A model generated the notes under the pieces. The model was not told the DNA's origin. It made no database searches and saw only the letters and a program-made list of their open reading frames with translations. This document shows positions 49,831 through 58,453 of a stretch of DNA of 64,000 nt, piece by piece. The DNA lies in contig NZ_BMJQ01000018.1 of assembly GCF_014643535.1 (NCBI RefSeq), positions 62,001-126,000 on the forward strand. Reading direction: 5' to 3'. The stretch comes from Aliidongia dinghuensis (GTDB taxonomy: Bacteria; Pseudomonadota; Alphaproteobacteria; ATCC43930; CGMCC-115725). Positions within the stretch are counted from its first letter, which is position 1, and each line of letters starts with the position of its first letter. Position numbers and translations under genes: made by a program.

Positions 49831-49904
49831 TTGTCCGGCAGTCCCCGCCTCTTTCGTCAGGATGGATGATTCATCCCGGGTGGCCCGGCATATTCCTTTG
49901 GTTC

Positions 49905-49960
49905 GCCGGGCCTTTGGTTGGCCGGGCCTTTGGTTGAGCGGGCCTTTGGTTGGCCGGGCG
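49905..49960. repeat. Tandem 16-bp repeat, three units plus a partial
   Basis: GCCGGGCCTTTGGTTG occurs at 49905-49920 and 49921-49936, AGCGGGCCTTTGGTTG at 49937-49952, and GCCGGGCG continues the fourth. A looser partial copy (CCTTTGGTT) lies just upstream at about 49895. It is in the gap between the LysR gene and the isochorismatase gene, which convey no other feature. Confidence 0.85.
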
Positions 49961-50001
49961 ATTCGGACACCGTTGGATGGCTGGACTCAACGCCGACGTG
50001 G

Positions 50002-50535
50002 CTACTTGATGAGCGCGATCGCCTCGCGGAACCGCGGATGCTCGGCGCTTTCGAGCCATTCGAAGATAACCATCTCCGTCGTCACGAGCTCGACGCCATG
50101 GTGCGCCAGGCGCTGAAGGGCGGCGGCTTTGCTCTCCGCGCGGCGCGAGCCCACGGCATCCTGCACGACGAACACCTGACGGCCGCGATCGACCAGGCCG
50201 AGTGCGGTCTGCAACACGCAGACATGGGCCTCGCAGCCGACGACGACCGCAGCGTGGGTCGGGGCGAGGCGCTCGAGCAGACCAGGCGCGCGCACGGCGT
50301 CGAACGTCATCTTGGGCACGATCTCGGCATCGGGCGTCGCCAGCGCCGGCACCGTCGGGCCGAGGCCGCGGGGGTTCTGCTCGGTCAGCAGCGCCGGTAC
50401 GCCGAGAAGCGACGCGGCATCGCGCAGCCGGCGGGCGTTTTCGACGATGGCGTCGGCCTGATCGATCGCAGGCATGAGTCTCGCCTGGATATCGACCAGC
50501 AGCAGCGTCGACGATCGGGCGCTCATCGTGCGCAT
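50002..50535 (-). CDS. Isochorismatase-family cysteine hydrolase
   Basis: 177 residues. STLLLVDIQARLMPAIDQ gives the catalytic aspartate, EIVPKMTFDAVRAPGL the lysine, and VVVGCEAHVCVLQTALGLVDRG the nucleophilic cysteine of the VGCEAHVCV motif. This matches YcaC/nicotinamidase-like members of unknown substrate. It stands alone, leftward, about 150 bases after the RocB-like gene, also leftward. Confidence 0.9.
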   Translation of the reverse strand: MRTMSARSSTLLLVDIQARLMPAIDQADAIVENARRLRDAASLLGVPALLTEQNPRGLGPTVPALATPDAEIVPKMTFDAVRAPGLLERLAPTHAAVVVGCEAHVCVLQTALGLVDRGRQVFVVQDAVGSRRAESKAAALQRLAHHGVELVTTEMVIFEWLESAEHPRFREAIALIK

Positions 50536-50681
50536 GCCAATCTCCCTATCTTGCCTCTATCGCCGCCGAGGGCACGACCTTGACCCTGCCGCAGCGGCAG
50601 AAGCGGACTGCCCGCAGGTGATCGCGAACGGTGAGCAGTGCCGCGCAATCTTGGTGCGGTCAAATCCGTCGCGCGACGTTC

Positions 50682-52334
50682 CTACGCCAGAACACACGAG
50701 ACGATTTCTCTCAGCAGCCTGGGAAGCTCATCGAAGGCATAGGGCACGTGCACGCGCTCGAGCCGCTGATGATATTCGCGGCCCCAGGGTCCGATGTTCA
50801 CGACAGGAAACGATAGGACGTCCTGTCGGACCGTGTCGACGAGCGCGCTCGCCGGTGTGTTGTCGGCAACGAACGAGCTGTCGTCCACGGCGGGGCGATG
50901 CCCGAAGAAGCTCATGTCGGAGATGCCGGTGAAATACTCGCGATACTTGACCGGCGAGCCGCCGGCGGCCTCAAAGGCCAGCCGCGCGCTTTCGACAGCT
51001 TCCGCAAAGGCCCGGTGTTCGTCGCCCAAGCCGAGACGGACGGAGGGATAGAGCAGGCTGCTGAGCCCCACGATCACCGCGGGCCCGATGACACCGGCTT
51101 CCGTGACCATGGCGTTGACGATCGTCCGGGTCAGCATGAGCGGGTCGTCGCAATCCCGCAGCCGGGATTCGAGCGCGCCGATGCGCGCGAGTGCTACGTC
51201 TCCGCCGATGAGCCGCAGTCTCGTCCGCAATTCTTCGATCGTGATGACCTCCCCGCTGGCGGCGGGAGCGGACTGCGGCATGCCGAGCAGCGCTGCGTAG
51301 GCTCGCGCGTGCTCGTTGAACCGGCCGATGGCGTCTTCCATGGCCTGCCCGACGGCCCGAGCGAACCGGTCGAGCAGATCGCGCGGACCCCATCGGTGCG
51401 ACAGCCAGTTGAATGCGATCCAGACCCGCTCGGGCGTCGTCACCTCGTAACCACCACGCAGATCCTTGCATTCCAGGCAAATCGGGGGTGGCGATATCTC
51501 GCCGTCGGACGTATCGCACAGCGCCGGGTTGCCCTCGATCGCCTTCGTCACTTCCGAGGCGATCAATTGGGCGCTGATGCCTTCGAAAGGATAGCCCGCG
51601 TGCGACGAGTGGCCGATCACGAGGCCGAACGGCAGCGCCTTGCCAATGGTGCCGCGATAGATGGCGCGGCCCTCTGTGCCGTCGCCCTGGTCGCTTGTCG
51701 CGTCGAGGTTGATGCCGGCCGCGATGTCGAGCCCGAAATCGGTGGCGATCACGGGCAGCGCATCGCGCAGGCTCCGCATGCCGCGCGAGTTGCGCTCCTC
51801 ATCGGGGGTCGCGACCAGCACAAGATTGCCTTGCCTGTCGGGATCCTCGGCAAAGGCCGCAAGCACGGCGATTGCGGCGGCGATGCCGCTCTTCATGTCG
51901 AGCAGGCCCCGTCCGGGCAGAAAGTCGCCCGTGCGGAAATCGTCGAGCGCGCGCTGCTCCGCGGCGTTGAGCCGCCGGCTCTCGAGGTCCGCCATCAGGG
52001 CGGCAAGCAGTTCGTCCGGCTTGAAAGCCAAGGACGCGAGCTCGCGATAATTGGCGACGGAAACGACGTCGTAGTGCCCAGCCAAGGCGAGGGTCCGGGA
52101 ACCCCGACCGCGAACCACCGCGACCACGCTCTTCGTCATCGGGTCGCCATGGCTGTCCACGAGGCGAATCTGGTCCGGATGGTCGCGGAAGTAGGGGATC
52201 TCGCGCAACAGACCGGCCAGCTTGGGGGCGAAGGCAGCCTCGCCCGGCGTTCCGGTCTCACTGGCCCACTCGACGAGCCTGAGCGAGAATTCTCGAACCC
52301 GTTCCTTCGGATTCCACTGCTTGATCGCGCCCAT
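50682..52334 (-). CDS. M20 family peptidase, arginine utilisation protein RocB-like
   Basis: 550 residues. Zinc-peptidase motifs: LALAGHYDVVSV (metal His and Asp), FLPGRGLLDMKSGIAAAIAV with the bridging Asp, and ATPDEERNSRGM with the catalytic Glu pair. Length and overall make-up match RocB of Bacillus and its proteobacterial relatives, which accompany arginine/ornithine degradation although their reaction is not established. Location beside an AsnC regulator and an ornithine cyclodeaminase gene supports that role. Divergent from the AsnC gene with 134 bases between them. Confidence 0.88.
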   Translation of the reverse strand: MGAIKQWNPKERVREFSLRLVEWASETGTPGEAAFAPKLAGLLREIPYFRDHPDQIRLVDSHGDPMTKSVVAVVRGRGSRTLALAGHYDVVSVANYRELASLAFKPDELLAALMADLESRRLNAAEQRALDDFRTGDFLPGRGLLDMKSGIAAAIAVLAAFAEDPDRQGNLVLVATPDEERNSRGMRSLRDALPVIATDFGLDIAAGINLDATSDQGDGTEGRAIYRGTIGKALPFGLVIGHSSHAGYPFEGISAQLIASEVTKAIEGNPALCDTSDGEISPPPICLECKDLRGGYEVTTPERVWIAFNWLSHRWGPRDLLDRFARAVGQAMEDAIGRFNEHARAYAALLGMPQSAPAASGEVITIEELRTRLRLIGGDVALARIGALESRLRDCDDPLMLTRTIVNAMVTEAGVIGPAVIVGLSSLLYPSVRLGLGDEHRAFAEAVESARLAFEAAGGSPVKYREYFTGISDMSFFGHRPAVDDSSFVADNTPASALVDTVRQDVLSFPVVNIGPWGREYHQRLERVHVPYAFDELPRLLREIVSCVLA

Positions 52335-52468
52335 GCCTCGTTCCTCGTTCCGGCTATCTGGCGAGCAAGCTACGGAAGGTCAGGGCGCAACGAAACCGAC
52401 AGAACATTACATTTTTCTACATTCTGCTGCTATTTTGGCAGTCGAATTGACGAAATAGGCAACCCTGC

Positions 52469-52885
52469 ATGGACGATCTCGATCACCGTTTGATCGCGGA
52501 ACTTCGCGTGAACGCGCGCTCGACGATCCCGACACTCGCGAAGCTCCTGGGCGTCGCGCGCGGCACCGTGCAGACGCGGATGGACCGCCTCATTGCCAAT
52601 GGCACGATCGCCGGCTTCACCGTCAGGCTGAAGGAACATGCCAGTGCCGACCAGATTCGCGGCGTCATGATGATCGAACTTGAGGGGAGAAACCTCAAAG
52701 GTGCCGTAGCCGCTTTGCGAAAAAACCCGGGGTTCGCGGCCGTTCACACCACAAATGGCCTTTGGGATCTGATCGCGGAAATCGAGGTCCCCAACATGAG
52801 CGAGTTCAACCGGCTCGTAACGGGCATCCGCGTGATGGAAGGGATCGCGAAATCGGAAACGCACCTGTTCCTCGGGCCTGCCTAG
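52469..52885 (+). CDS. Lrp/AsnC family regulator
   Basis: 138 residues. HTH: LDHRLIAELRVNARSTIPTL then AKLLGVARGTVQTRMDRLIA; the ligand domain begins with VRLKEHASADQIRGVMMIEL. It is divergent from rocB and reads towards the ornithine cyclodeaminase gene, so it is the likely sensor of arginine or ornithine for both (inference). Length is slightly short (usual 145-160) but both domains are complete. Confidence 0.92.
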   Translation: MDDLDHRLIAELRVNARSTIPTLAKLLGVARGTVQTRMDRLIANGTIAGFTVRLKEHASADQIRGVMMIELEGRNLKGAVAALRKNPGFAAVHTTNGLWDLIAEIEVPNMSEFNRLVTGIRVMEGIAKSETHLFLGPA

Positions 52886-52937
52886 CGAGTGCCGAAGCAT
52901 AGGCATAATCGCCATTGTCTGGCGAAATGGACAAAAA

Positions 52938-52957
52938 TTCTGACTATTCCGTCAGAA
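52938..52957. promoter_or_regulatory. Candidate operator before ornithine cyclodeaminase gene
   Basis: TTCTGAC-TATTCC-GTCAGAA is a perfect 7-bp inverted repeat in an AT-richer context, 83 bases before the ocd start. It is a candidate site for the adjacent AsnC-type protein. Confidence 0.5.
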
Positions 52958-53039
52958 AGACGCATGTTTCCGCAAGACTATGCGGTTTCAGGCCACACAT
53001 GCTGAGCGGTAATCTTGGGCTCTAAGCCAGGAGTTTCTC

Positions 53040-54021
53040 ATGTCGCAAGCCCCGTCCGAAAAGGCGCTCGTTCCGTTCGTCAGCGTCGAGAACATGATGC
53101 GCCTCGTGCATCACGTCGGCATCGAACGGATGCTGCTCGAATTGACCGACGCGGTCGAGGCCGACTTCCGGCGCTGGGAGATCTTCGACAAGACGCCGCG
53201 CATCGCCTCGCACTCGCGCGACGGCGTGATCGAGCTCATGCCGACCTCGGACGGCGTCACCTATGGCTTCAAGTATGTGAACGGCCACCCGAAGAACCTG
53301 GCGGAAGGGTTGCAGACCGTGACGGCGCTCGGCCTCCTGGCCGAGGTCTCGAGCGGCTATCCGGTGTTGCTGACCGAGATGACGCTGCTGACGGCGCTCC
53401 GCACGGCCGCGACCTCGGCCATGGCCGCGCGGCATCTGGCACCAAGCAACGCCAAGACGATGGCGATGATCGGCAATGGGGCGCAAGCCGAGTTCCAGGC
53501 GCTCGCCATGAAGGCCGTCGTCGGTATCGAGGCCGTGCGGCTCTATGACATCGACCCGCGCGCGACGGCGAAGACGGCCCGCAACCTCGCCGGCTCCGGC
53601 CTGGCGGTGACCTCATGCCGGTCCGCGCAAAACGCCATCGAGGGGGCTGAGATCGTGACCACGTGCACGGCCGACAAGCAGTTCGCCACGATCCTGACCG
53701 ACAACATGATCGGGGCGGGAATCCACATCAATGCGATCGGCGGCGATTGCCCGGGCAAGACGGAGTTGCATCGCGACATCCTGTTCCGCGCGGACACCTT
53801 CGTCGAATACCCGCCGCAGACCCGTGTCGAAGGCGAGATCCAGCAGATGGCGCCCGACTATCCGGTGACCGAGCTCTGGCGGGTCGTGCGCGGCGAGGCC
53901 GCCGGCCGGCGCGACGCGCGTGCGCTTGAAGGGCACGGATTTCTACCAGGATATCGACATCATCGCCGATCCGGACGATCCGCGCGATCTGTTCGGCATG
54001 CTGCAGCGCGCGAAGGCATAA
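53040..54021 (+). pseudogene. Ornithine cyclodeaminase, frame broken near the C-terminus
   Basis: The first 294 codons match full-length ornithine cyclodeaminase: FGFKYVNGHPKN near residue 76-87, Rossmann motif MAMIGNGAQAEFQALAMKAV, IHINAIGGDCPGKTEL with the catalytic aspartate, and VEYPPQTRVEGEIQQM. After ELWRVVRGEAAGRRDAR the reading frame goes wrong and would run to 54182 with unrelated residues. In another frame, from 53920, the text VRLKGTDFYQDIDIIADPDD continues in family fashion to a TAA at 54019-54021. The family's expected DSVGFALEDFSAL block between these parts is absent, so a deletion of about 20-25 codons with a frame change is the simplest reading. AGGAG lies 7 bases before the start. 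Sequencing or assembly error is possible. Confidence 0.75.
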
Positions 54022-54120
54022 GCCGCGGGCCGGCGCCACCTCGACGAGCCGCCTCATCCGCGGCAGCGTCGCTGGGGATCGATCGCTCACTGGGCTTCAG
54101 GGATCGCAGCAGTCGGCAGC

Positions 54121-55011
54121 CTAAGGCCGTTCCGAGAATGCCAGGAAGACGTTTCCGTACGCCTCAGCGTCTACCAGGCTGATCTCATTGCCGTCACGGC
54201 GGTATTCCGCTTCCGCTGCGTCCAGGAACGGAATGACCCGGGCGACCGACGAAACCGTCACGTGAATGGCGATGCAGCACGGTTCGGCGGCATCTCGCAG
54301 ACTCACCGGCAGGGCGCCGTAGATCTTCTCGACGGCTGCCCGGTCGGCGACCACGAACACGCCGTTGCCTGTCCGGGCGCCGAAGCCGCCAGGATGGTCG
54401 AAGATTGCCTCCGCACCGTAGAGACCGCTCAGCCGCGTGCGGACCTTCTCCTGGTGTTCTGGCCGCGCCAGGATGGTCACCCGCGAGATGCCGTTGGCGC
54501 CGTTCGGGTGCGACAGCCACTGCGGCACGTAGATGAGCTCCGGCCGATGCTGCTGGCAGATGAAGTTCGACAGGCGGGGCAGCGCCGGGTCATAGAGGAT
54601 CTTCAGCGTCGTGGCGGTCCGGTCCGGCCGGCCGTCGGGCAGCACGACGTCGCGGCCGAACGCGATGGTCCCCTGGCTGACAATGCCGCGCCGCTGCACG
54701 ATCTCGACGTCGCCCGCTGCGTCTTCGCTATGCAGCGCCAGGAGCGAGATGCCCTCCCGTTCGCGCAAGTGTTTGTAAATCGTTCGGCCGAAACGGAAGT
54801 CCCCCACCGGCTTCTCGTCGAGCAGGCTCTCGTCGTAGATGCTCATGATCTCCAGCAAGCACTGGTCGAACATGGCGAGCGACGTGCTCGTCCCCCAGGG
54901 ATGCCTGCCGACGGGCGTCATCGTGAAACCGAGCGTCGCGTATCGGTCTCTCACCAAGTCGATATCGCGAACGACGATGAGCGCGTGATCGATACCGAGA
55001 AAGCCCGCCAT
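54121..55011 (-). CDS. VOC superfamily protein with glyoxalase-like domains
   Basis: 296 residues. GIDHALIVVRDIDLVRDRYATLGF starts a glyoxalase-like (PF13468-type) domain, followed by GTSTSLAMFDQCLLEIMSIY with the metal-ligand glutamate; a second module runs from ISRVTILARPEHQEKV to the end. Function unknown. ATG at 55011 is used since GGAGG lies eight bases upstream; ATG at 55026 and a TTG overlapping the cysE stop are alternatives. Last gene of the leftward HIBADH-ALDH-cysE-VOC group. Confidence 0.8.
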   Translation of the reverse strand: MAGFLGIDHALIVVRDIDLVRDRYATLGFTMTPVGRHPWGTSTSLAMFDQCLLEIMSIYDESLLDEKPVGDFRFGRTIYKHLREREGISLLALHSEDAAGDVEIVQRRGIVSQGTIAFGRDVVLPDGRPDRTATTLKILYDPALPRLSNFICQQHRPELIYVPQWLSHPNGANGISRVTILARPEHQEKVRTRLSGLYGAEAIFDHPGGFGARTGNGVFVVADRAAVEKIYGALPVSLRDAAEPCCIAIHVTVSSVARVIPFLDAAEAEYRRDGNEISLVDAEAYGNVFLAFSERP

Positions 55012-55037
55012 TCTTGCCGCCTCCATCCGTGGTGCTG

Positions 55038-55835
55038 TCAAAATCCCGCGAAGGAGCCTGAAGACCGGACCTTCCGCTTCGCTGGCACGCCGGCGACTGT
55101 CGTCCCCGGCTCGACACTCGAGAGCACGACGGAGCCAGCGGCGATGACGCTCCCCGCGCCGATCTCGATGCCGCCGAGGATGATGGCACCGGCGCCGATC
55201 GTAGCACCCCGCCGAATCCGGGGATGCCGCTCGGGACCGTCATCCTTGAGCGTGCTGCCGAGCGTCACGCCGTGCCAGATCGCCACGTCATCCTCGATGA
55301 TCGTCGTTTCGCCGACGACGAATCCCAGCCCATGGTCGAGCCAGATGCCGCGACCGAAGCGCGCCGCCGGATGAATGTCCGTCGTGAAGGCCCGCCCGAA
55401 CACCGTCTTGAGGGCGAGGGCAAGGTCGGTCCGGCCGGCAGACCACAGGCTGTGGGCCACACGATGCGCCAGCAGCGCGTGGATCCCGCGCGAGAACAGC
55501 AGTGTGGCGATCGGCCCACCGGGTTCGAAATTCTTTCGCGCCGTCGCTTCGACATCCGCGCGAGCGGCTTCGAACGCATCGCCGTCGCTGCGAAAGACCG
55601 CGAGAGCCGTCGTGCCTGCCGCTTGGCGCGCCGCTGAGTCGGCGAGGCTGCTCGACAGGACGGTCGCGAACAGCTCGGCATCGGACGACAATTCTTCCGG
55701 CGCGATTGCAAGGATCGGCCGCAATGCGGGCTCCCGCGCGAACAGGGCCCTCGCTTCCATGATGAGCGGATCGGCATGCCGGCGGTCTGCCGCGGGCGGG
55801 GTTGCGCCTGCTGTCCTTTCGGCGCCATGGTTCAC
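55038..55835 (-). CDS. Serine O-acetyltransferase (CysE family)
   Basis: 265 residues. A helical N-terminal domain (ADPLIMEARALFAREPALRP) is followed by a left-handed beta-helix of hexapeptides (IHPAARFGRGIWLDHGLGFV, VVGETTIIEDDVAIWHGVTLG, RIRRGATIGAGAIILGGIEI). The catalytic His-Asp pair is in WLDHGLG. It ends with VAGVPAKRK. It would make O-acetylserine for the cysteine synthase; the downstream VOC gene follows 26 bases later. It is placed in an aldehyde dehydrogenase operon and so may serve a side purpose. Confidence 0.9.
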   Translation of the reverse strand: MNHGAERTAGATPPAADRRHADPLIMEARALFAREPALRPILAIAPEELSSDAELFATVLSSSLADSAARQAAGTTALAVFRSDGDAFEAARADVEATARKNFEPGGPIATLLFSRGIHALLAHRVAHSLWSAGRTDLALALKTVFGRAFTTDIHPAARFGRGIWLDHGLGFVVGETTIIEDDVAIWHGVTLGSTLKDDGPERHPRIRRGATIGAGAIILGGIEIGAGSVIAAGSVVLSSVEPGTTVAGVPAKRKVRSSGSFAGF

Positions 55836-55883
55836 GACTGCGTCTCCCCCTGGTTCGCTCCGCGATGCTTCCGGCTGCCGCGT

Positions 55884-57425
55884 TCAGCCCGGGGAATAGC
55901 CGAAACTGATCGGCGGCTCGGCCGCGGTCTCGACCCAAATGCTCTTCGTCTGGGTATAGGCCATCAGCGCTTCCTTGCCGCTCGACCGGCCATAGCCGCT
56001 CCGGCCGAACCCGCCGAACGGCGACATGACGTTGATGGTCTTGTAGCCGTTGATCCAGAACGTTCCCGCGCGCACGGCGGCGGCGACGCGATGCGCTCGC
56101 CCGACGTCACGCGTCCAGACGGCGCCCGCCAGGCCATAGGGTGTACCGTTGGCGAGTTGGATCGCTTCCTCCTCGTCGTCGAACGGGGTCACGCCGACGA
56201 CGGGGCCGAACACCTCCTCGCGCGAGATCTCCATGGCCGGCGAGACCCGATCGAGGATCGTCGGCGCATAGTAGAACCCGCCGGTGTCGGCGAGCGCTGC
56301 CGGCTTCTGGCCGCCGGTCGCGAGCGACGCGCCGTCGGCCAGGCCCCGGCGGACCATCTCGTCGATCTTATGCCACTGACGCGCGTTGTTGATCGGCCCG
56401 ATCTGGGTCGTCTCGAGCAGCGGCGAACCCACGGGGATGCGTTCGGCCGCCCGCGCGTATTTCGTGACGAACGCTTCATGGACCGACCGATGGACCAGCA
56501 AGCGGGACCCGGCGACACAGCTCTGTCCCGCCGCCCCGAAAATCGCGGCCTGGGCGCCGACGATCGCGCGATCGAGATCGGCATCGGCGAACACGATGTT
56601 GCCGGACTTGCCGCCGAGCTCGAGGATGCAGGGCACGAGGTTGCGCGCCGCCGTGGCGGCGATCGCCGAGCCGGCAAGGGCAGAACCGACGAAGACCACG
56701 AGTCCTGCCCTGGCATGGCCGACGGCCGCCTGTCCCGCCGTACGTCCCTGGCCGGCAATCACATTGACCAGGCCGCGCGGTGCGCCGGCCCGCTCGCAGA
56801 GAATGCCGACCACGAGCGAGCTCAGCGGCGTCAGTTCCGACGGCTTCAGCACGACCGCATTGCCGGTGCAGATCGCCGGCGCGATCTGCCATCCTGCTGT
56901 GAACAAGGGTGCGTTCCATGGCGTGATCTGAACGACCACGCCATAGGGCTCATGACGCGTGTAGTTCAGATGGGAGGTCGGAACCGGGATGACCTCGCCA
57001 TGAAGCTTGTCGCACCAGCCGGCGTAATATTCGAACATCTCGGCGACGCGTAGCGCCTCGCCGCGCATATCGCGGATCGGCCGGCCGGCCGAACGGCATT
57101 CGAGCTCCGCGATCTCCTTGGCATGCTGACGGATCAGCCGGCCGATCTCGACCATGACCCGGCCGCGCGCCGAGGCGGTGAGAGCGAACCATTGACGCTG
57201 CGCCTTCTGTGCCGCCTCCATGGCGCTGTCGATGACGGCCTCGTCGGCGTCCTTGTAGGCGGCAAAGGGCTGGCCGGACGCGGGATCGATCAGATCGACC
57301 GTTTCGCCGGTACCGGGCAGAACCTCGCCGCCGACCCAGCTGCCGATCGCCTTGCCGGGCAGAAAGCCCGAAAGAAGCTCGGCGATGCGAGCATCCTGGG
57401 CGATGTCGAGCGCGATATTACCCAT
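55884..57425 (-). CDS. NAD(P)-dependent aldehyde dehydrogenase
   Basis: 513 residues. The oxyanion asparagine lies in QITPWNAPLF, the cofactor/catalytic glutamate in CILELGGKSGNIVF, and the nucleophilic cysteine in FGAAGQSCVAGSRLLVH. FWINGYKTINVMSPFGGFGRSGYG is a typical ending. The FVGSALAGSAIAA loop is a small change from the usual FTGST. MGNIALD is taken as start; it overlaps the end of the upstream dehydrogenase gene by 8 bases. It likely oxidises a semialdehyde made in the same operon. Confidence 0.92.
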   Translation of the reverse strand: MGNIALDIAQDARIAELLSGFLPGKAIGSWVGGEVLPGTGETVDLIDPASGQPFAAYKDADEAVIDSAMEAAQKAQRQWFALTASARGRVMVEIGRLIRQHAKEIAELECRSAGRPIRDMRGEALRVAEMFEYYAGWCDKLHGEVIPVPTSHLNYTRHEPYGVVVQITPWNAPLFTAGWQIAPAICTGNAVVLKPSELTPLSSLVVGILCERAGAPRGLVNVIAGQGRTAGQAAVGHARAGLVVFVGSALAGSAIAATAARNLVPCILELGGKSGNIVFADADLDRAIVGAQAAIFGAAGQSCVAGSRLLVHRSVHEAFVTKYARAAERIPVGSPLLETTQIGPINNARQWHKIDEMVRRGLADGASLATGGQKPAALADTGGFYYAPTILDRVSPAMEISREEVFGPVVGVTPFDDEEEAIQLANGTPYGLAGAVWTRDVGRAHRVAAAVRAGTFWINGYKTINVMSPFGGFGRSGYGRSSGKEALMAYTQTKSIWVETAAEPPISFGYSPG

Positions 57426-58332
57426 TGGTGGCCACCTTCTTCTCCGAAGCGGCGGGCGTCCTGAAGTCGCCCATGCGCGTGAAATCATCCGAATCCGCCA
57501 GGCGCCCGGCGCTCTCAGCCCAAATCTGGCCGATCAGCCCGGTCAGCGGCAGATCGGCCCCGGCCCGCTCGGTGAGCTCGCGGGCCAGGCGTACGTCCTT
57601 GCGCATCAGCCCCATGGAAAACCCGCTGTCGAACCGTTCCGACATGATCCAGGTCGGGAAGTGGATCTCGCTGATCGCGGAGCGGCCGGTCGCGGCGTTG
57701 ATCACGCGCAAGGCGGCTTCCGGGCTGACGCCGGCGGCGGCGGCCAGCTTCAGCCCCTCGCTCGTCGTGATCATATGCGCAGCGACGAGCAGGTTGTTCA
57801 CCAGCTTCGCGACGTTCCCGGCGCCGCTCGGCCCGACGTGCAGGATCTTGGCCGCCATCGCCTCAATGACGGGGCGGGCGAGGGCCACGTCCTCCTCCGT
57901 TCCGCCGATCATCATCGCGAGCTTGCCGGTTGCAGCGCCGCCAGGCCCGCCGCTGACCGGCGCATCGAGGAAACCGTGGCCGGCCGCGGCCAGGCGCTGC
58001 GCCAGTTCTCGGCTCACATCCGGCTCGGACGTCGACGTATCGATGATGATGACACGCCGGTCCGACCGACGGCCCAGCTGCTCGATATGATCATTCACGA
58101 CGCCGGCGACGTCACGCGCCGTCGGCAGCGAGAAGACGATGAAATCTGCGGCCGAGAAGATCTCCGGAAGCTCGCGCGGCGCACCGACATTCGAGGCCGC
58201 GGCGGCGGTGCAGCGTTCGGCCGACAGATCGAAGCCGAGCACGTCGAAGTCTTTGCCGGCGAGCGTCTGGGCCATGCCCAGGCCCATGCTGCCAAGCCCG
58301 ACAACGCCGATCGTTGGTCGCTGGTTCGCCAT
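57418..58332 (-). CDS. Beta-hydroxyacid dehydrogenase (HIBADH family)
   Basis: 304 residues. VVGLGSMGLGMAQTLAGKDF is the Rossmann motif, FLDAPVSGGPGGAATGKLAM the substrate motif, and GAGNVAKLVNNLLVAAHM has the catalytic lysine. Family members oxidise hydroxyisobutyrate, hydroxypropionate or glycerate to semialdehydes, and the product could be passed to the aldehyde dehydrogenase whose gene overlaps its end. GAGGG precedes the ATG at 58332 by about 12 bases. A distinct paralogue lies at 45.3 kb. Confidence 0.9.
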   Translation of the reverse strand: MANQRPTIGVVGLGSMGLGMAQTLAGKDFDVLGFDLSAERCTAAAASNVGAPRELPEIFSAADFIVFSLPTARDVAGVVNDHIEQLGRRSDRRVIIIDTSTSEPDVSRELAQRLAAAGHGFLDAPVSGGPGGAATGKLAMMIGGTEEDVALARPVIEAMAAKILHVGPSGAGNVAKLVNNLLVAAHMITTSEGLKLAAAAGVSPEAALRVINAATGRSAISEIHFPTWIMSERFDSGFSMGLMRKDVRLARELTERAGADLPLTGLIGQIWAESAGRLADSDDFTRMGDFRTPAASEKKVATNG

Positions 58333-58453
58333 GCTGAGTTGACCCTCTGCCAAGACTGTCGTACGAGCGGCAAGCGCCCCTCGTCGCGGGAGCAAGAGTT
58401 CCAGGAACCGGCCGTTACGGGCTAGACGGCTATACCGGAACGATGTGTTGCCT

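Noticed and set aside
49871..50059. A 62-codon leftward frame over the 16-bp tandem repeats
   Set aside because: Its sequence only reflects the repeats; no ribosome-binding site and no similarity to any family.
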